From: Pseudomonas sp. UMAB-08
GTDB lineage: Bacteria > Pseudomonadota > Gammaproteobacteria > Pseudomonadales > Pseudomonadaceae
Length of the DNA stretch: 64,000 nt
Assembly (NCBI RefSeq): GCF_900095225.1
Contig: NZ_LT607415.1
Location: 276,071 to 340,070, forward strand
Direction of reading: 5' to 3'
Position numbers and translations under genes: made by a program. Below the pieces are notes generated by a model. It was not told the DNA's origin, did no database searches, and was given only the letters and a program-made list of their open reading frames with translations. Position 1 is the first letter of the stretch, and each line of letters begins with the position of its first letter. Shown here in pieces: positions 18,340-27,279 of this stretch.

Positions 18340-19541
18340 CGACTCAACCAGCCAATCCTCGTCCGCTGGACGGGATTACCGTGGTCAGCCTCGAACACGC
18401 GATTGCCGCGCCTTTCTGCACCCGGCAACTGGCTGATCTGGGGGCGCGAGTGGTGAAAGTCGAACGCCCCGGCAGCGGCGATTTTGCCCGGGGCTACGAC
18501 GAGCGCGTGCGTGGCCTGGCATCGCACTTTGTCTGGACCAACCGCTCCAAGGAAAGCCTGACCCTGGACCTCAAACAGGACGAGGCGGAGGATATTCTTC
18601 AGGCCCTGCTCGGCAAGGCTGATGTCTTGGTCCAGAACTTGGCACCGGGTGCTGCGGCGCGCATGGGGTTGTCGTTCGAAGCGCTGCACGAGCGCTTCCC
18701 TCGGCTGATCGTCTGCGACATATCCGGCTATGGCGAAGGCGGGCCTTATGAAAAGAAAAAGGCCTATGACCTGCTGATCCAGAGTGAGGGTGGCTTTCTG
18801 TCGGTGACCGGCGGGCCGGGTGAAGACCAGATGGCCAAAGCCGGTTGCTCTATCGCCGACATCTCGGCGGGCATGTATGCCTACAGCGGGATTCTGTCGG
18901 CGCTGTTGCTGCGCGACAAAACCGGCGTGGGCAGTCGCATTGACGTGAGCATGCTGGAAAGCCTGGTGGAGTGGATGGGCTATCCGATGTATTACGCCTT
19001 CGAAGGCGCCCAGCCGCCACCGCGTGCCGGCGCTTCGCACTCGACAATTTATCCGTATGGCCCGTTCCCGACCAAGGGCGGCGACACGGTGATGCTGGGT
19101 TTGCAGAACGAGCGCGAGTGGGCGCTGTTTTGCGAGAAGGTGTTGCTCGACACCGCGCTGACCACCGATGAGCGTTTTTCGGCGAACTTCAAACGGTCGG
19201 AAAATCGTGAGGCGCTGCGCCAGATCATTGTCGATGGGTTCGCCCAACTGACGGTGGAAGAGGTCGTGACCCGGCTGGAAGTGGCGCAGATCGCCAACGC
19301 CCAGGTCAACGATATGCAGGGGGTGTGGGAGCACCCGCAACTCAAGGCCCGCGACAGCTGGCGCGAAGTGGACAGCCCTGCTGGCAAGCTGCCGGCATTG
19401 CTGCCGCCAGGGCGCAACGCTGCCTTTACCCCGCGCATGGACCCGGTGCCGGGGCTGGGTCAGCACACCGGTAGTATTTTGGGCGAGCTGGGTTTTTCGG
19501 CTGAAGATCAGGCGCGGCTGCAGGCGGCTGGGGTGGTCTGA
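18336..19541 (+). CDS. ict: Itaconate CoA-transferase (family III, CaiB/BaiF)
   Basis: 401 residues, a class III CoA-transferase. The N-terminus reads RPLDGITVVSLEHAIAAPFC, followed by LADLGARVVKVERPGSGDFARGYD and the WTNRSKESLTLDLK segment; the family's catalytic aspartate lies in the SEGGFLSVTGGPGE–MYAYSGIL region. It transfers CoA from succinyl-CoA to itaconate, the first step of the pathway. It overlaps the PrpD-family gene by four bases and precedes ccl by 82 bp, keeping the ict–ccl order I recall for pseudomonads. Assignment depends on the ich and ccl neighbours. Confidence 0.88.
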   Translation: MTTQPANPRPLDGITVVSLEHAIAAPFCTRQLADLGARVVKVERPGSGDFARGYDERVRGLASHFVWTNRSKESLTLDLKQDEAEDILQALLGKADVLVQNLAPGAAARMGLSFEALHERFPRLIVCDISGYGEGGPYEKKKAYDLLIQSEGGFLSVTGGPGEDQMAKAGCSIADISAGMYAYSGILSALLLRDKTGVGSRIDVSMLESLVEWMGYPMYYAFEGAQPPPRAGASHSTIYPYGPFPTKGGDTVMLGLQNEREWALFCEKVLLDTALTTDERFSANFKRSENREALRQIIVDGFAQLTVEEVVTRLEVAQIANAQVNDMQGVWEHPQLKARDSWREVDSPAGKLPALLPPGRNAAFTPRMDPVPGLGQHTGSILGELGFSAEDQARLQAAGVV

Positions 19542-19623
19542 GACCGCCGCGCCGCGTTGATCCCATCGCGAATGAATGTGTTCCCACAGATTAATTGGGC
19601 CTCCCCAAGAAAGAGGAATAACC

Positions 19624-20442
19624 ATGTCCGGTTCCATTGTTCGCTCCGCGCTGTTCGTGCCCGGTAGTCGACCCGAGCGATTCGCCAAGGCGCTGGCTGC
19701 GGGTGCCGATGCGGTGATTGTTGATTTTGAAGATGCGGTGGAAGAGTCGCTCAAGCGCCAGGCACGCGACAATTTAGCGGCCTTTCTGCACAGCACTCCG
19801 CAGGCCTCGGTCTGGGTTCGGGTCAATGCCCCGGATCACGCCGAACACTTCGCTGACCTGGCCTTCTGCCAACGCCATGCAGGGGTTGTCGGGGTGTTGC
19901 TGCCCAAGGTTGAAAGTTCTGCCCAGGTTGCCGCAGTGGCGGCCACCGGCAAGCTGATCTGGCCGATCATCGAGAGCGCTCGAGGCCTGTTGGCGCTGGC
20001 CGAGATTGCCTGCGCCAAAGGCGTTCAGCGCTTGTCGTTTGGCAGCCTGGACCTGGCGCTGGACCTGAACTTGAGCAACGGCACTCAGGCTGCACAATGT
20101 GTACTCGATCAGGCGCGCGTCTTGTTGTTGCTGCATTCGCGTGGTGCGGGGTTGTTGCCTCCCCTCGATGGTGTGCACCCGGCCATCGACGACCCAGAGG
20201 GGCTGCACCAGTCCGTTCGCCATGCTTATGAGATGGGTTTTGCGGGCGCCCTGTGCATTCACCCGAAACAGATTCCGGTGATTCACCAAGCCTTGGCCCC
20301 GTGTGCTGAAGACCTGGCTTGGGCGCAGCGCGTGCTGGACGCGGGTGCTCATGGCGCAGGCGTATTTCAAGTCGACGGACAAATGGTCGACGCGCCGGTC
20401 TTGCTGCGAGCTCAACGATTATTGGCCCTGACACTTGTCTAG
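19624..20442 (+). CDS. ccl: (S)-Citramalyl-CoA lyase (CitE-like)
   Basis: About 272 residues from ATG 19624, with GAGGA six bases before it. CitE/HpcH aldolase family: RSALFVPGSRPERFAKALA, then DAVIVDFEDAVEES, the metal-ligand glutamate in WPIIESARG, and FGSLDLALDL. It cleaves (S)-citramalyl-CoA to pyruvate and acetyl-CoA, the last step of itaconate degradation. The chain ends at 20442, and a new regulatory region begins before the TRAP genes. Citrate-lyase beta subunit is excluded by the absence of citD/citF. Confidence 0.87.
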   Translation: MSGSIVRSALFVPGSRPERFAKALAAGADAVIVDFEDAVEESLKRQARDNLAAFLHSTPQASVWVRVNAPDHAEHFADLAFCQRHAGVVGVLLPKVESSAQVAAVAATGKLIWPIIESARGLLALAEIACAKGVQRLSFGSLDLALDLNLSNGTQAAQCVLDQARVLLLLHSRGAGLLPPLDGVHPAIDDPEGLHQSVRHAYEMGFAGALCIHPKQIPVIHQALAPCAEDLAWAQRVLDAGAHGAGVFQVDGQMVDAPVLLRAQRLLALTLV

Positions 20443-20490
20443 AGGTTAAGAGCGGCCTACGACTTTAGTCGCAGTCTAGTTGTACGATGA

Positions 20491-21690
<1,200 letters not shown>

Positions 21691-21730
21691 TGTTTACCGA
21701 CAGCTGATCGGTACAGGCAGCAATGTCTGC

Positions 21731-21756
21731 GCGGCCGTTCTGATCTGAGCGGCCGC
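21731..21756 (+). promoter_or_regulatory. Stem-loop between dctP and dctQ
   Basis: Arms GCGGCCG and CGGCCGC extend inward to a 10-bp stem with a 6-nt loop. It is followed by TCTCTCT, not a T-run. Position in the 90-bp dctP–dctQ gap suggests an mRNA-processing or attenuation element favouring the binding protein. Confidence 0.55.
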
Positions 21757-21780
21757 TCTCTCTACGTTCGGAGAACTTCT

Positions 21781-22413
21781 ATGCAATCGCTGACGCGACT
21801 TTGGGAGCACCTGGAGGAAGCCGTTATTGCCTTCCTGCTGGCCGCCATGACCCTGGTTACATTCGTCTACGTGATGTTCAACAACATCTATACGTTTTTT
21901 TACACCCTGAGCGACAAATGGGTGGTGAGCAGCGCTTTTTTCTCGAGTATCGGTGATCACTTGATGGGGATTGCCCAGGAAATGACCTGGAGTGTGGCGC
22001 TGACCAAGGCGCTGTTCGGCTGGTTGATTTTCTTCGGCATGTCCTACGGGGTGCGTACCGCCGGACACCTGGGTGTGGACGCATTGGTCAGGCTGACGCC
22101 GCGGCGCATGCAACGCCTGCTGGGAATGCTTGCGTGCGTGTGTTGCCTGGCGTACGCAGGTTTGTTCGTGGTGGCCAGCTACAAATGGGTATCGGCCGTA
22201 TTCATCGCCAATATCGGTGCCGAAGACCTCGATCAGTTCGGTATTAAGGTGTCGTATATCGCCGCGATCGTGCCCCTTGGTTTCGGCCTGGTGTTCATCC
22301 GGTACGTAGAAATTTTCTGGCGCATCTTCACTCATCGTCAACTCGGTCTCGGGCTGGCAGATGAGGCGGCTGAAGCGAGCAAACTCGCCAGTTCGACCGA
22401 GGAGCACCACTGA
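21781..22413 (+). CDS. dctQ: TRAP transporter small permease DctQ
   Basis: 210 residues with four predicted membrane helices and the DctQ features LEEAVIAFLLAAMTLVTFVYV and SYGVRTAGHLGVDALVRLTP. It pairs with DctM in the sodium-coupled TRAP complex. It is longer than the shortest DctQ proteins (about 160 residues) because of an inserted loop at residues 38–65, which is common in this subfamily. Its stop overlaps dctM by one base, indicating translational coupling. Confidence 0.87.
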   Translation: MQSLTRLWEHLEEAVIAFLLAAMTLVTFVYVMFNNIYTFFYTLSDKWVVSSAFFSSIGDHLMGIAQEMTWSVALTKALFGWLIFFGMSYGVRTAGHLGVDALVRLTPRRMQRLLGMLACVCCLAYAGLFVVASYKWVSAVFIANIGAEDLDQFGIKVSYIAAIVPLGFGLVFIRYVEIFWRIFTHRQLGLGLADEAAEASKLASSTEEHH

Positions 22414-23696
22414 TGACGGTTCTTTGTCTGTTCCTGTTGTTGTTCGTTTTCATGTTCCTGGGCGTGCCTATCGCGATTTCGCTGGGCCTGTCCGGGGCGG
22501 TCTCCATCCTCTTGTTCAGTCAGGACTCACTGAGTTCGCTGGCGATCAAGCTGTTTGAAACGTCGGACAGTTACACCTTTCTGGCGATCCCGTTCTTCCT
22601 GCTATCGGGCGCGTTCATGACCACCGGCGGCGTCGCGCAACGCCTGATCGACTTTGCCAACGCTTGCGTCGGGCACATTCGTGGGGGGCTGGCGATTGCC
22701 GCTGTGCTGGCCTGCATGTTGTTCGCGGCATTGTCTGGCTCCTCTCCGGCGACGGTGGCTGCCGTTGGCTCCATCGCGGTAGCAGGCATGGTGCGCTCCG
22801 GTTATCCAAAAGAGTTCGGTGCAGGCATCATCTGTAACGCGGGGACACTGGGCATCCTGATCCCGCCGTCCATCGTCATGGTGGTGTACGCCGCCGCGAC
22901 TGAAACCTCGGTGGGCAAGTTGTTCATCGCCGGCATTGTCCCTGGCATTTTGCTCGGTGTGATCCTGATGGTGGTGATCTACATCGTCGCCAGGGTCAAG
23001 AAGTTACCGGCACAGCCACGGGTCAGCTTTCGTCAGTGGTTGCACACCGCACGGCGTGCATTCTGGGGCTTGCTGCTGCTTGTGATCATCCTCGGCGGTA
23101 TCTATAGCGGCATGTTCACCCCGACGGAAGCGGCGGCGGTGGCGGCAGTCTATTCAGCCTTCGTTGCGTTGTTCGTCTACAAGGACATGCGGTTCCGTGA
23201 CTGCCCGAAAGTGTTGATGGAGTCCGGGCGGCTGTCGATCATGCTGATGTTCATCATCGCTAACGCCATGCTCTTCGCCCACGTCCTGACCACTGAACAG
23301 ATCCCGCAGCAAATCACGACATGGGTGATCTCCGAAGGCCTGACGCCCATTGGCTTCCTGATCATGGTCAACATCGTATTGCTGGTAGCAGGCAGCTTCA
23401 TGGAGCCGTCGGCCATCGTGTTGATCCTGGCACCGATTTTCTTCCCGATTGCCATGAAGCTGGGCATCGACCCGATCCATCTGGGCATCGTCATGGTGGT
23501 GAACATGGAGATCGGTCTGGTGCACCCACCGGTGGGACTGAACCTGTTCGTCACCTCGGCGGTAACCGGGCTGACCCTCGGCCAGACTATCCGGGCCGCC
23601 ATGCCGTGGCTGATGATCCTCCTGGCGTTCCTGATCCTTGTGACCTACGTACCCTTCATATCGATGGCCTTGCCCAATTGGCTAGGGATGCCTTGA
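22413..23696 (+). CDS. dctM: TRAP transporter large permease DctM
   Basis: 427 residues with about twelve membrane segments, the DctM subunit that forms the translocation path. Landmarks are FLGVPIAISLGLSGAVSI, IPFFLLSGAFM, ALSGSSPATVAAVGSIAV, the AGIICNAGTLGILIPPSIVMV motif (quoted in part) and EIGLVHPPVGLNLFV. It follows dctQ directly and ends the itaconate region; the terminator at 23724 lies 28 bp downstream. Confidence 0.9.
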   Translation: MTVLCLFLLLFVFMFLGVPIAISLGLSGAVSILLFSQDSLSSLAIKLFETSDSYTFLAIPFFLLSGAFMTTGGVAQRLIDFANACVGHIRGGLAIAAVLACMLFAALSGSSPATVAAVGSIAVAGMVRSGYPKEFGAGIICNAGTLGILIPPSIVMVVYAAATETSVGKLFIAGIVPGILLGVILMVVIYIVARVKKLPAQPRVSFRQWLHTARRAFWGLLLLVIILGGIYSGMFTPTEAAAVAAVYSAFVALFVYKDMRFRDCPKVLMESGRLSIMLMFIIANAMLFAHVLTTEQIPQQITTWVISEGLTPIGFLIMVNIVLLVAGSFMEPSAIVLILAPIFFPIAMKLGIDPIHLGIVMVVNMEIGLVHPPVGLNLFVTSAVTGLTLGQTIRAAMPWLMILLAFLILVTYVPFISMALPNWLGMP

Positions 23697-23723
23697 CCCG
23701 TTACTGAGAGCGCAGTGCCTTGA

Positions 23724-23756
23724 CCCCTGTGAGCTTAGGTTCTCAGGGGTTTTTTT
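23724..23756 (+). terminator. Rho-independent terminator after dctM
   Basis: An 11-position stem beginning CCCCTG and closing CAGGGG, with one T·T mismatch and a TTAG loop, is followed by seven T residues. It closes the TRAP operon. Confidence 0.9.
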
Positions 23757-23839
23757 AGTAAGGATGTAGTTGCTCTATCCTTCGCATATAGTGTCCTTAA
23801 TATGCGTGTGCTCCTGATGCTTCGAGAGGTTATCCAACT

Positions 23840-24322
23840 ATGTTCCTTCATCGCCCCCTGGAAGAAAAAGACATCCCGGTTATCTGTGGATTTCCACAAA
23901 GTGTCGACGAGCTGTTTTATATGTTTCCCAAGGCTACTTATCCGCTGACTCCGCACCAGCTAAAAGAGGCCACCGCCCACTGCTCCGACTCCACCGTGAT
24001 TGAAATGAATGGCACCGTGGTCGGTTTCGCAAATTTCTCTCGCTGGCAGTTTCGGGGTCGTTGTTCGCTGGGCAATGTCATCATTTCCCCCAGTGCCCGC
24101 TCGCGGGGTGTGGGGCGTTACCTGATCGGCTACATGATTGACATCGCTTTCGATAAGCACGAGGCCCAAGAGCTGACTGCATCGTGTTTCAACCACAACG
24201 TCCCTGGCCTGTTGTTCTACCCCAAGCTCGGCTTTCAGCCGTATGCCGTGGACGAGCGTCAAGACAAGCATGGCGCCAGGGTCGCGCTGATTCATCTGCG
24301 GCTCGCGAAAAACGAGTTGTAA
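23840..24322 (+). CDS. GNAT-family N-acetyltransferase
   Basis: 160 residues with the GNAT fold: a beta strand FANFSRWQF, the acetyl-CoA loop SPSARSRGVGRYLIGYMI (Q/RxxGxG/A type) near residues 84–101, and a C-terminal FYPKLGFQPY. The substrate (small molecule, peptide or antibiotic) is not evident. It stands alone after the dctM terminator, preceded by an AT-containing promoter region and a GAGAGG site ten bases before ATG. Confidence 0.83.
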   Translation: MFLHRPLEEKDIPVICGFPQSVDELFYMFPKATYPLTPHQLKEATAHCSDSTVIEMNGTVVGFANFSRWQFRGRCSLGNVIISPSARSRGVGRYLIGYMIDIAFDKHEAQELTASCFNHNVPGLLFYPKLGFQPYAVDERQDKHGARVALIHLRLAKNEL

Positions 24323-24662
24323 CGCTCGCGTGAAAATAGCCGACGGAAGGTGGTCTGATGAGTGACGTATTTTTTTATTTTTTATGAGGGAAATGTGGTC
24401 AAACGGATGTGCGCGGTCGGTATTGTTGGCAGCCGTAAAAGATGAAACGTTTCTTCCATACATTTTATACATCAGGCCGGTTCAATTGATTGTGTACACC
24501 CTCGTTAACATGGCATTGCCCCGCACAGGGGGCGGGTATAGAGTTAAGGACGTTCAAGTAATAGACGCCGTTTATTTGACGACCATGGATGAAGTCCTTG
24601 TACCTTAATAAATAGAAGTGGCCAGTGTCATCTTGACCCGGCCTGCTGCGAGGAGGCTGCAC
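24323..24662. other. 340-bp intergenic stretch
   Basis: A short plus-strand frame at 24384–24608 has an unusual composition and no ribosome site; I do not consider it a gene. An AT-rich stretch at 24368–24395 may hold a promoter for the DUF1652 gene. Confidence 0.4.
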
Positions 24663-24932
24663 ATGATTGCGTACAGGCTTTCCACACTGGAATTACGAGG
24701 TATCATCGAACGCGCTTTTTTGCCGTTGCGCTGCAAGTGCACTGTGGCGCCTGATTATTCATTGACCGTTCAAATTTCCGACCCTCAATCCGACCGGGTC
24801 GATTTGATCGTCACGGGTATCTCTCTGGACAGGCTTAATAACAGTCGGGATATATGCGAACTGGTGGCTGAGCTGCGTTATGACCTTGCTAACCATGGTC
24901 AACTGCATGCACAGGCCCGCTACGCCGGGTGA
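24663..24932 (+). CDS. DUF1652 domain protein
   Basis: 89 residues from ATG 24663, preceded by a strong GAGGAGG site. The sequence LSTLELRGIIERAFLPLRCKC, followed by APDYSLTVQI and VTGISLDRLNNSRDICELVAELRYD (quoted in part), matches DUF1652, a small family common in Pseudomonas and of unknown function. No signal peptide or membrane segment. The gene is monocistronic; three tandem hairpins lie directly downstream. Confidence 0.82.
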   Translation: MIAYRLSTLELRGIIERAFLPLRCKCTVAPDYSLTVQISDPQSDRVDLIVTGISLDRLNNSRDICELVAELRYDLANHGQLHAQARYAG

Positions 24933-24938
24933 GGCTCG

Positions 24939-25023
24939 CCCCTGCGCCAGGGGACTGGGTTTGAGTACGGCCGGCTGCGTCACGCACGCTAAACGTGTGG
25001 GTGTTACTCCCCTGTTTCAGGGG
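24939..25023 (+). repeat. Three tandem stem-loops, outer two with identical CCCCTG/CAGGGG arms
   Basis: CCCCTG-CGC-CAGGGG lies at 24939–24953 and CCCCTG-TTT-CAGGGG at 25009–25023. A third stem, with GCACG/CGTGT-type pairing, lies at 24981–25003. No T-run follows. This could be a structured 3' end of the DUF1652 transcript or part of an unannotated RNA. Confidence 0.45.
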
Positions 25024-25446
25024 CGCAGTCCGTGTGTAAGCGTCCGCCATCATGTCTTGCGTAACTGCCAAGGCACGGCAACTACTCCTTAATATCACTT
25101 GCCCGCCGCATCGGCGCGCGAACAGGTGTTCCCGATAGGCATATGGAGCATATAAAACAGCGAGTGATGCTGTGAGTAGACTAATGCCTTCCTGATCTTC
25201 GTTGTGCAAGGCACTGACGCTAACCCGTCTCTTTTCCTCGGCCCTTTCAGTTCCAAACGACAGGGTTATGGCGATCCATTCGATCTCCCGGCAGCGATAA
25301 GCCGTAAGGGAGAAGACCGTAACTGGACTCCTCTTTTTTAATGCATAAAACCCGCTGATTTTTCCCTGTCATTGCAAATTGCATGGTCAGATGACATGCA
25401 AAAATTTTAACTCATTGAAATGACATAATTTATTTAAGCGCGCGAC

Positions 25447-25462
25447 TGGCACGGTAACTGCA
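25447..25462 (+). promoter_or_regulatory. Sigma-54 (RpoN)-type -24/-12 promoter
   Basis: TGGCACG-GTAA-CTGCA matches the consensus TGGCACG-N4-TTGCW at every defined position except one (C for T). GG and GC are correctly spaced. The predicted transcript start is about 12 bp downstream, 35–40 bp before ATG 25513. Confidence 0.65.
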
Positions 25463-25512
25463 ATTTTTTCGATAGTTGTAATGCCATTTTTCATGTCGGG
25501 AGAACAATAATT

Positions 25513-26451
25513 ATGACCAGATCCTCTGATACTTATATTTCCGTGGACGAGTCGCGCATGCTCTCAGGCGTTTCCTGGGGGGCAATATTTGCCGGGGCGG
25601 CGGGTGCCGCGGCATTGTCGTTGATTCTGGTATTGCTCGGTTTCGGTCTGGGGTTCTCGGCGGTGTCTCCATGGGCCGGTAGCGGCATCAGCGCCACGGG
25701 CTTGGGTATTTCGACAATCGTCTGGCTGGCCTTCACGCAAATCGTTGCTTCCGGCATGGGCGGTTATATCGCCGGTCGCTTGCGGGTGAAGTGGTCGAAC
25801 ATGCACGGCGATGAGGTGTACTTTCGCGACACCGCCCATGGCTTTCTTGCCTGGGCCGTTGCAACCCTGGTGACCGCTACCTTGGTGGTTGGCTCGGTGA
25901 GCAGTATTGTCAGCGGCGGTGTGCAGGCCGGTGCCAGCGTGGCGTCGGGTGCAACCAGTGCAATGACTCAAGCTGCCGGCAGTGCTGCCAGCAACAGCCG
26001 CGGTGACGATTATGGCTACTTCGTTGACAGCCTGTTCCGCGATGATCGCCCGACGGTGGTCAGCGATGACGCTGCGCGCGGCAGCGTAACCCGGATCTTC
26101 GTCCATACGCTGAGAAGCGACGGCCAGTTGGCTGCTGAGGATCGGACCTACCTGGGTCAATTGGTCGCCCAGCGCGCCAACCTCAGCCAGGCCGATGCCG
26201 AGCGCCGGGTTGACGAGGTGGTTGGCAAAGCTCGCAAGGCCTTGGATGACGCCAAACTCGCAGCCAAACAAGCCGCTGACACCGCCAGAAAAGCCGCCGC
26301 CTGGACTTCGTTGTGGATGTTTGTCGCGCTGCTCTGCGGTGCGTTTTTTGCCAGCTTCGCAGCGACCTTTGGTGGTCGCCGCCGAGATACGGTGGTGTAT
26401 CTCGACACCGAAGCCTATGTCCCTTCAACTTCACTCCCACCTGTTCGCTAA
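25513..26451 (+). CDS. Conserved membrane protein of unknown function, coiled-coil middle
   Basis: 312 residues. Membrane segments lie at about 17–45 (GAIFAGAAGAAALSLILVLL), 52–75, 110–135 and 265–290. A soluble region at about 150–265 carries an alanine-rich helical stretch (AERRVDEVVGKARKALDDAK with further A/K repeats) resembling a coiled coil. The N-terminal SGVSWGAIFAGA pattern recurs in uncharacterised Proteobacterial membrane proteins, and the ribosome site GGGAGAA precedes ATG. It is followed at once by a 24-residue membrane microprotein. Role unknown; the sigma-54-like promoter suggests activator-dependent expression. Confidence 0.75.
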   Translation: MTRSSDTYISVDESRMLSGVSWGAIFAGAAGAAALSLILVLLGFGLGFSAVSPWAGSGISATGLGISTIVWLAFTQIVASGMGGYIAGRLRVKWSNMHGDEVYFRDTAHGFLAWAVATLVTATLVVGSVSSIVSGGVQAGASVASGATSAMTQAAGSAASNSRGDDYGYFVDSLFRDDRPTVVSDDAARGSVTRIFVHTLRSDGQLAAEDRTYLGQLVAQRANLSQADAERRVDEVVGKARKALDDAKLAAKQAADTARKAAAWTSLWMFVALLCGAFFASFAATFGGRRRDTVVYLDTEAYVPSTSLPPVR

Positions 26452-26466
26452 GCCAGGAGAATGACC

Positions 26467-26541
26467 ATGCGCTCATTACTGCTGTTTTTCCTCGGTGTGC
26501 CAATCCCGATCATCATCCTGATCGCTTTGTTCATGCATTGA
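26467..26541 (+). CDS. 24-residue hydrophobic microprotein
   Basis: From ATG 26467 the frame encodes MRSLLLFFLGVPIPIIILIA followed by LFMH and a stop. It is a single membrane segment with a central Pro-Ile-Pro. AGGAG lies seven bases upstream, and an in-frame ATG at 26461 is too near that site. It begins 16 bp after the stop of the 312-residue membrane protein and is followed by a terminator, so it is the last gene of a two-gene unit. It may be a subunit or regulator of that protein (inference). Confidence 0.65.
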   Translation: MRSLLLFFLGVPIPIIILIALFMH

Positions 26542-26560
26542 TGGACTGACGCTGCTGCTC

Positions 26561-26594
26561 AAAGCCGCTTTCCCGTAAGGAGAAGCGGCTTTTT
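26561..26594 (+). terminator. Rho-independent terminator after the microprotein gene
   Basis: AAGCCGCTT and AAGCGGCTT form a 9-bp stem with a 12-nt loop followed by TTTTTG. Confidence 0.9.
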
Positions 26595-27279
26595 GTTGTT
26601 GTGTGTCCCTACTTCAGGACTAGACATTTCTCCCTCATTTTTCCTGCGCCCGTTCCATGCCACGCATGCCTATGATTCCTCGTGCCAAGTCGATTATTTA
26701 AAATAAACTTTTGCATGTAAATGGTGATGTTTGGGCGTCAAAAAAAAATACCTATACCTATCATGTGCTTAAGTAATAAGTGTAACGTTTTTTGTAATGA
26801 GTCTGGAATTTGACACTTTCCTGAAATTTTGAAATTATTGATCGAGGCTTTTGGCGCCTAAGCCAGCACCTAGGTCGGGCCTGTTTGCCTCTTCTGTTAC
26901 AGGGCGAATCGTTGAACCGCGGTGAGGATGTTTCTTTGTAACGTAACACCGCAATGCCTGTTTAAAAGGGCATCCAGTTTTGTCCCTGGCGGTAGCGTTG
27001 TCCGCGATAAAGGCACATAAGTTATCAAGTAGCAGCTGTCGAGTAACGCTGCATGTATCCGCGCGGCGCAGAGGAACAAGCGTCACCACAGGCCCATCAA
27101 TGATGGCTTGCGCCAAGGCGTTCTTGTTTACCCCTCGTTAGTTAATAGTTAGTCCCCTCTTTCATTCTCTTCTATTCACACACGACGCTAACGATTATCC
27201 CTGCATTTTTTAGGGCGGACTTAACACGTCGCTCGGACCACAAAAAGACGACCTGAATTCAAACACGGAGTAAATCATC
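26595..27279. other. AT-rich 685-bp intergenic region
   Basis: Markedly lower GC than the surroundings, with an A9 run near 26741 and TA-rich repeats around 27135–27150. A minus-strand frame at 26835–27116 starts at TTG without a ribosome site and resembles nothing I know. The composition suggests acquired or decayed DNA, or a long upstream regulatory region for the flavoprotein gene. Confidence 0.45.

Larger units (their letters stand above)
24933..25512. other. 580-bp intergenic region with tandem hairpins and a sigma-54-like promoter
   Basis: No convincing gene. Directly after the DUF1652 stop are three stem-loops (24939–25023), listed separately. The middle portion, about 25030–25340, shows nothing I can name. 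The last 150 bp are AT-rich and contain a sigma-54-type promoter (25447–25462) for the membrane protein gene. Confidence 0.5.

Noticed and set aside
18237..19826. Long minus-strand open frame (about 529 codons) opposite ict and ccl
   Set aside because: High-GC shadow of the CoA-transferase and lyase genes; low-complexity composition, no ribosome site, no family resemblance.
24889..25209. Minus-strand 106-codon frame over the DUF1652 end and hairpins
   Set aside because: No ribosome site and no recognisable motif; it overlaps the DUF1652 gene and the stem-loop region.
26835..27116. Minus-strand 93-codon frame in the AT-rich region
   Set aside because: Starts at TTG without a ribosome site; sequence unlike any family I know. 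A decayed fragment is possible but not shown.
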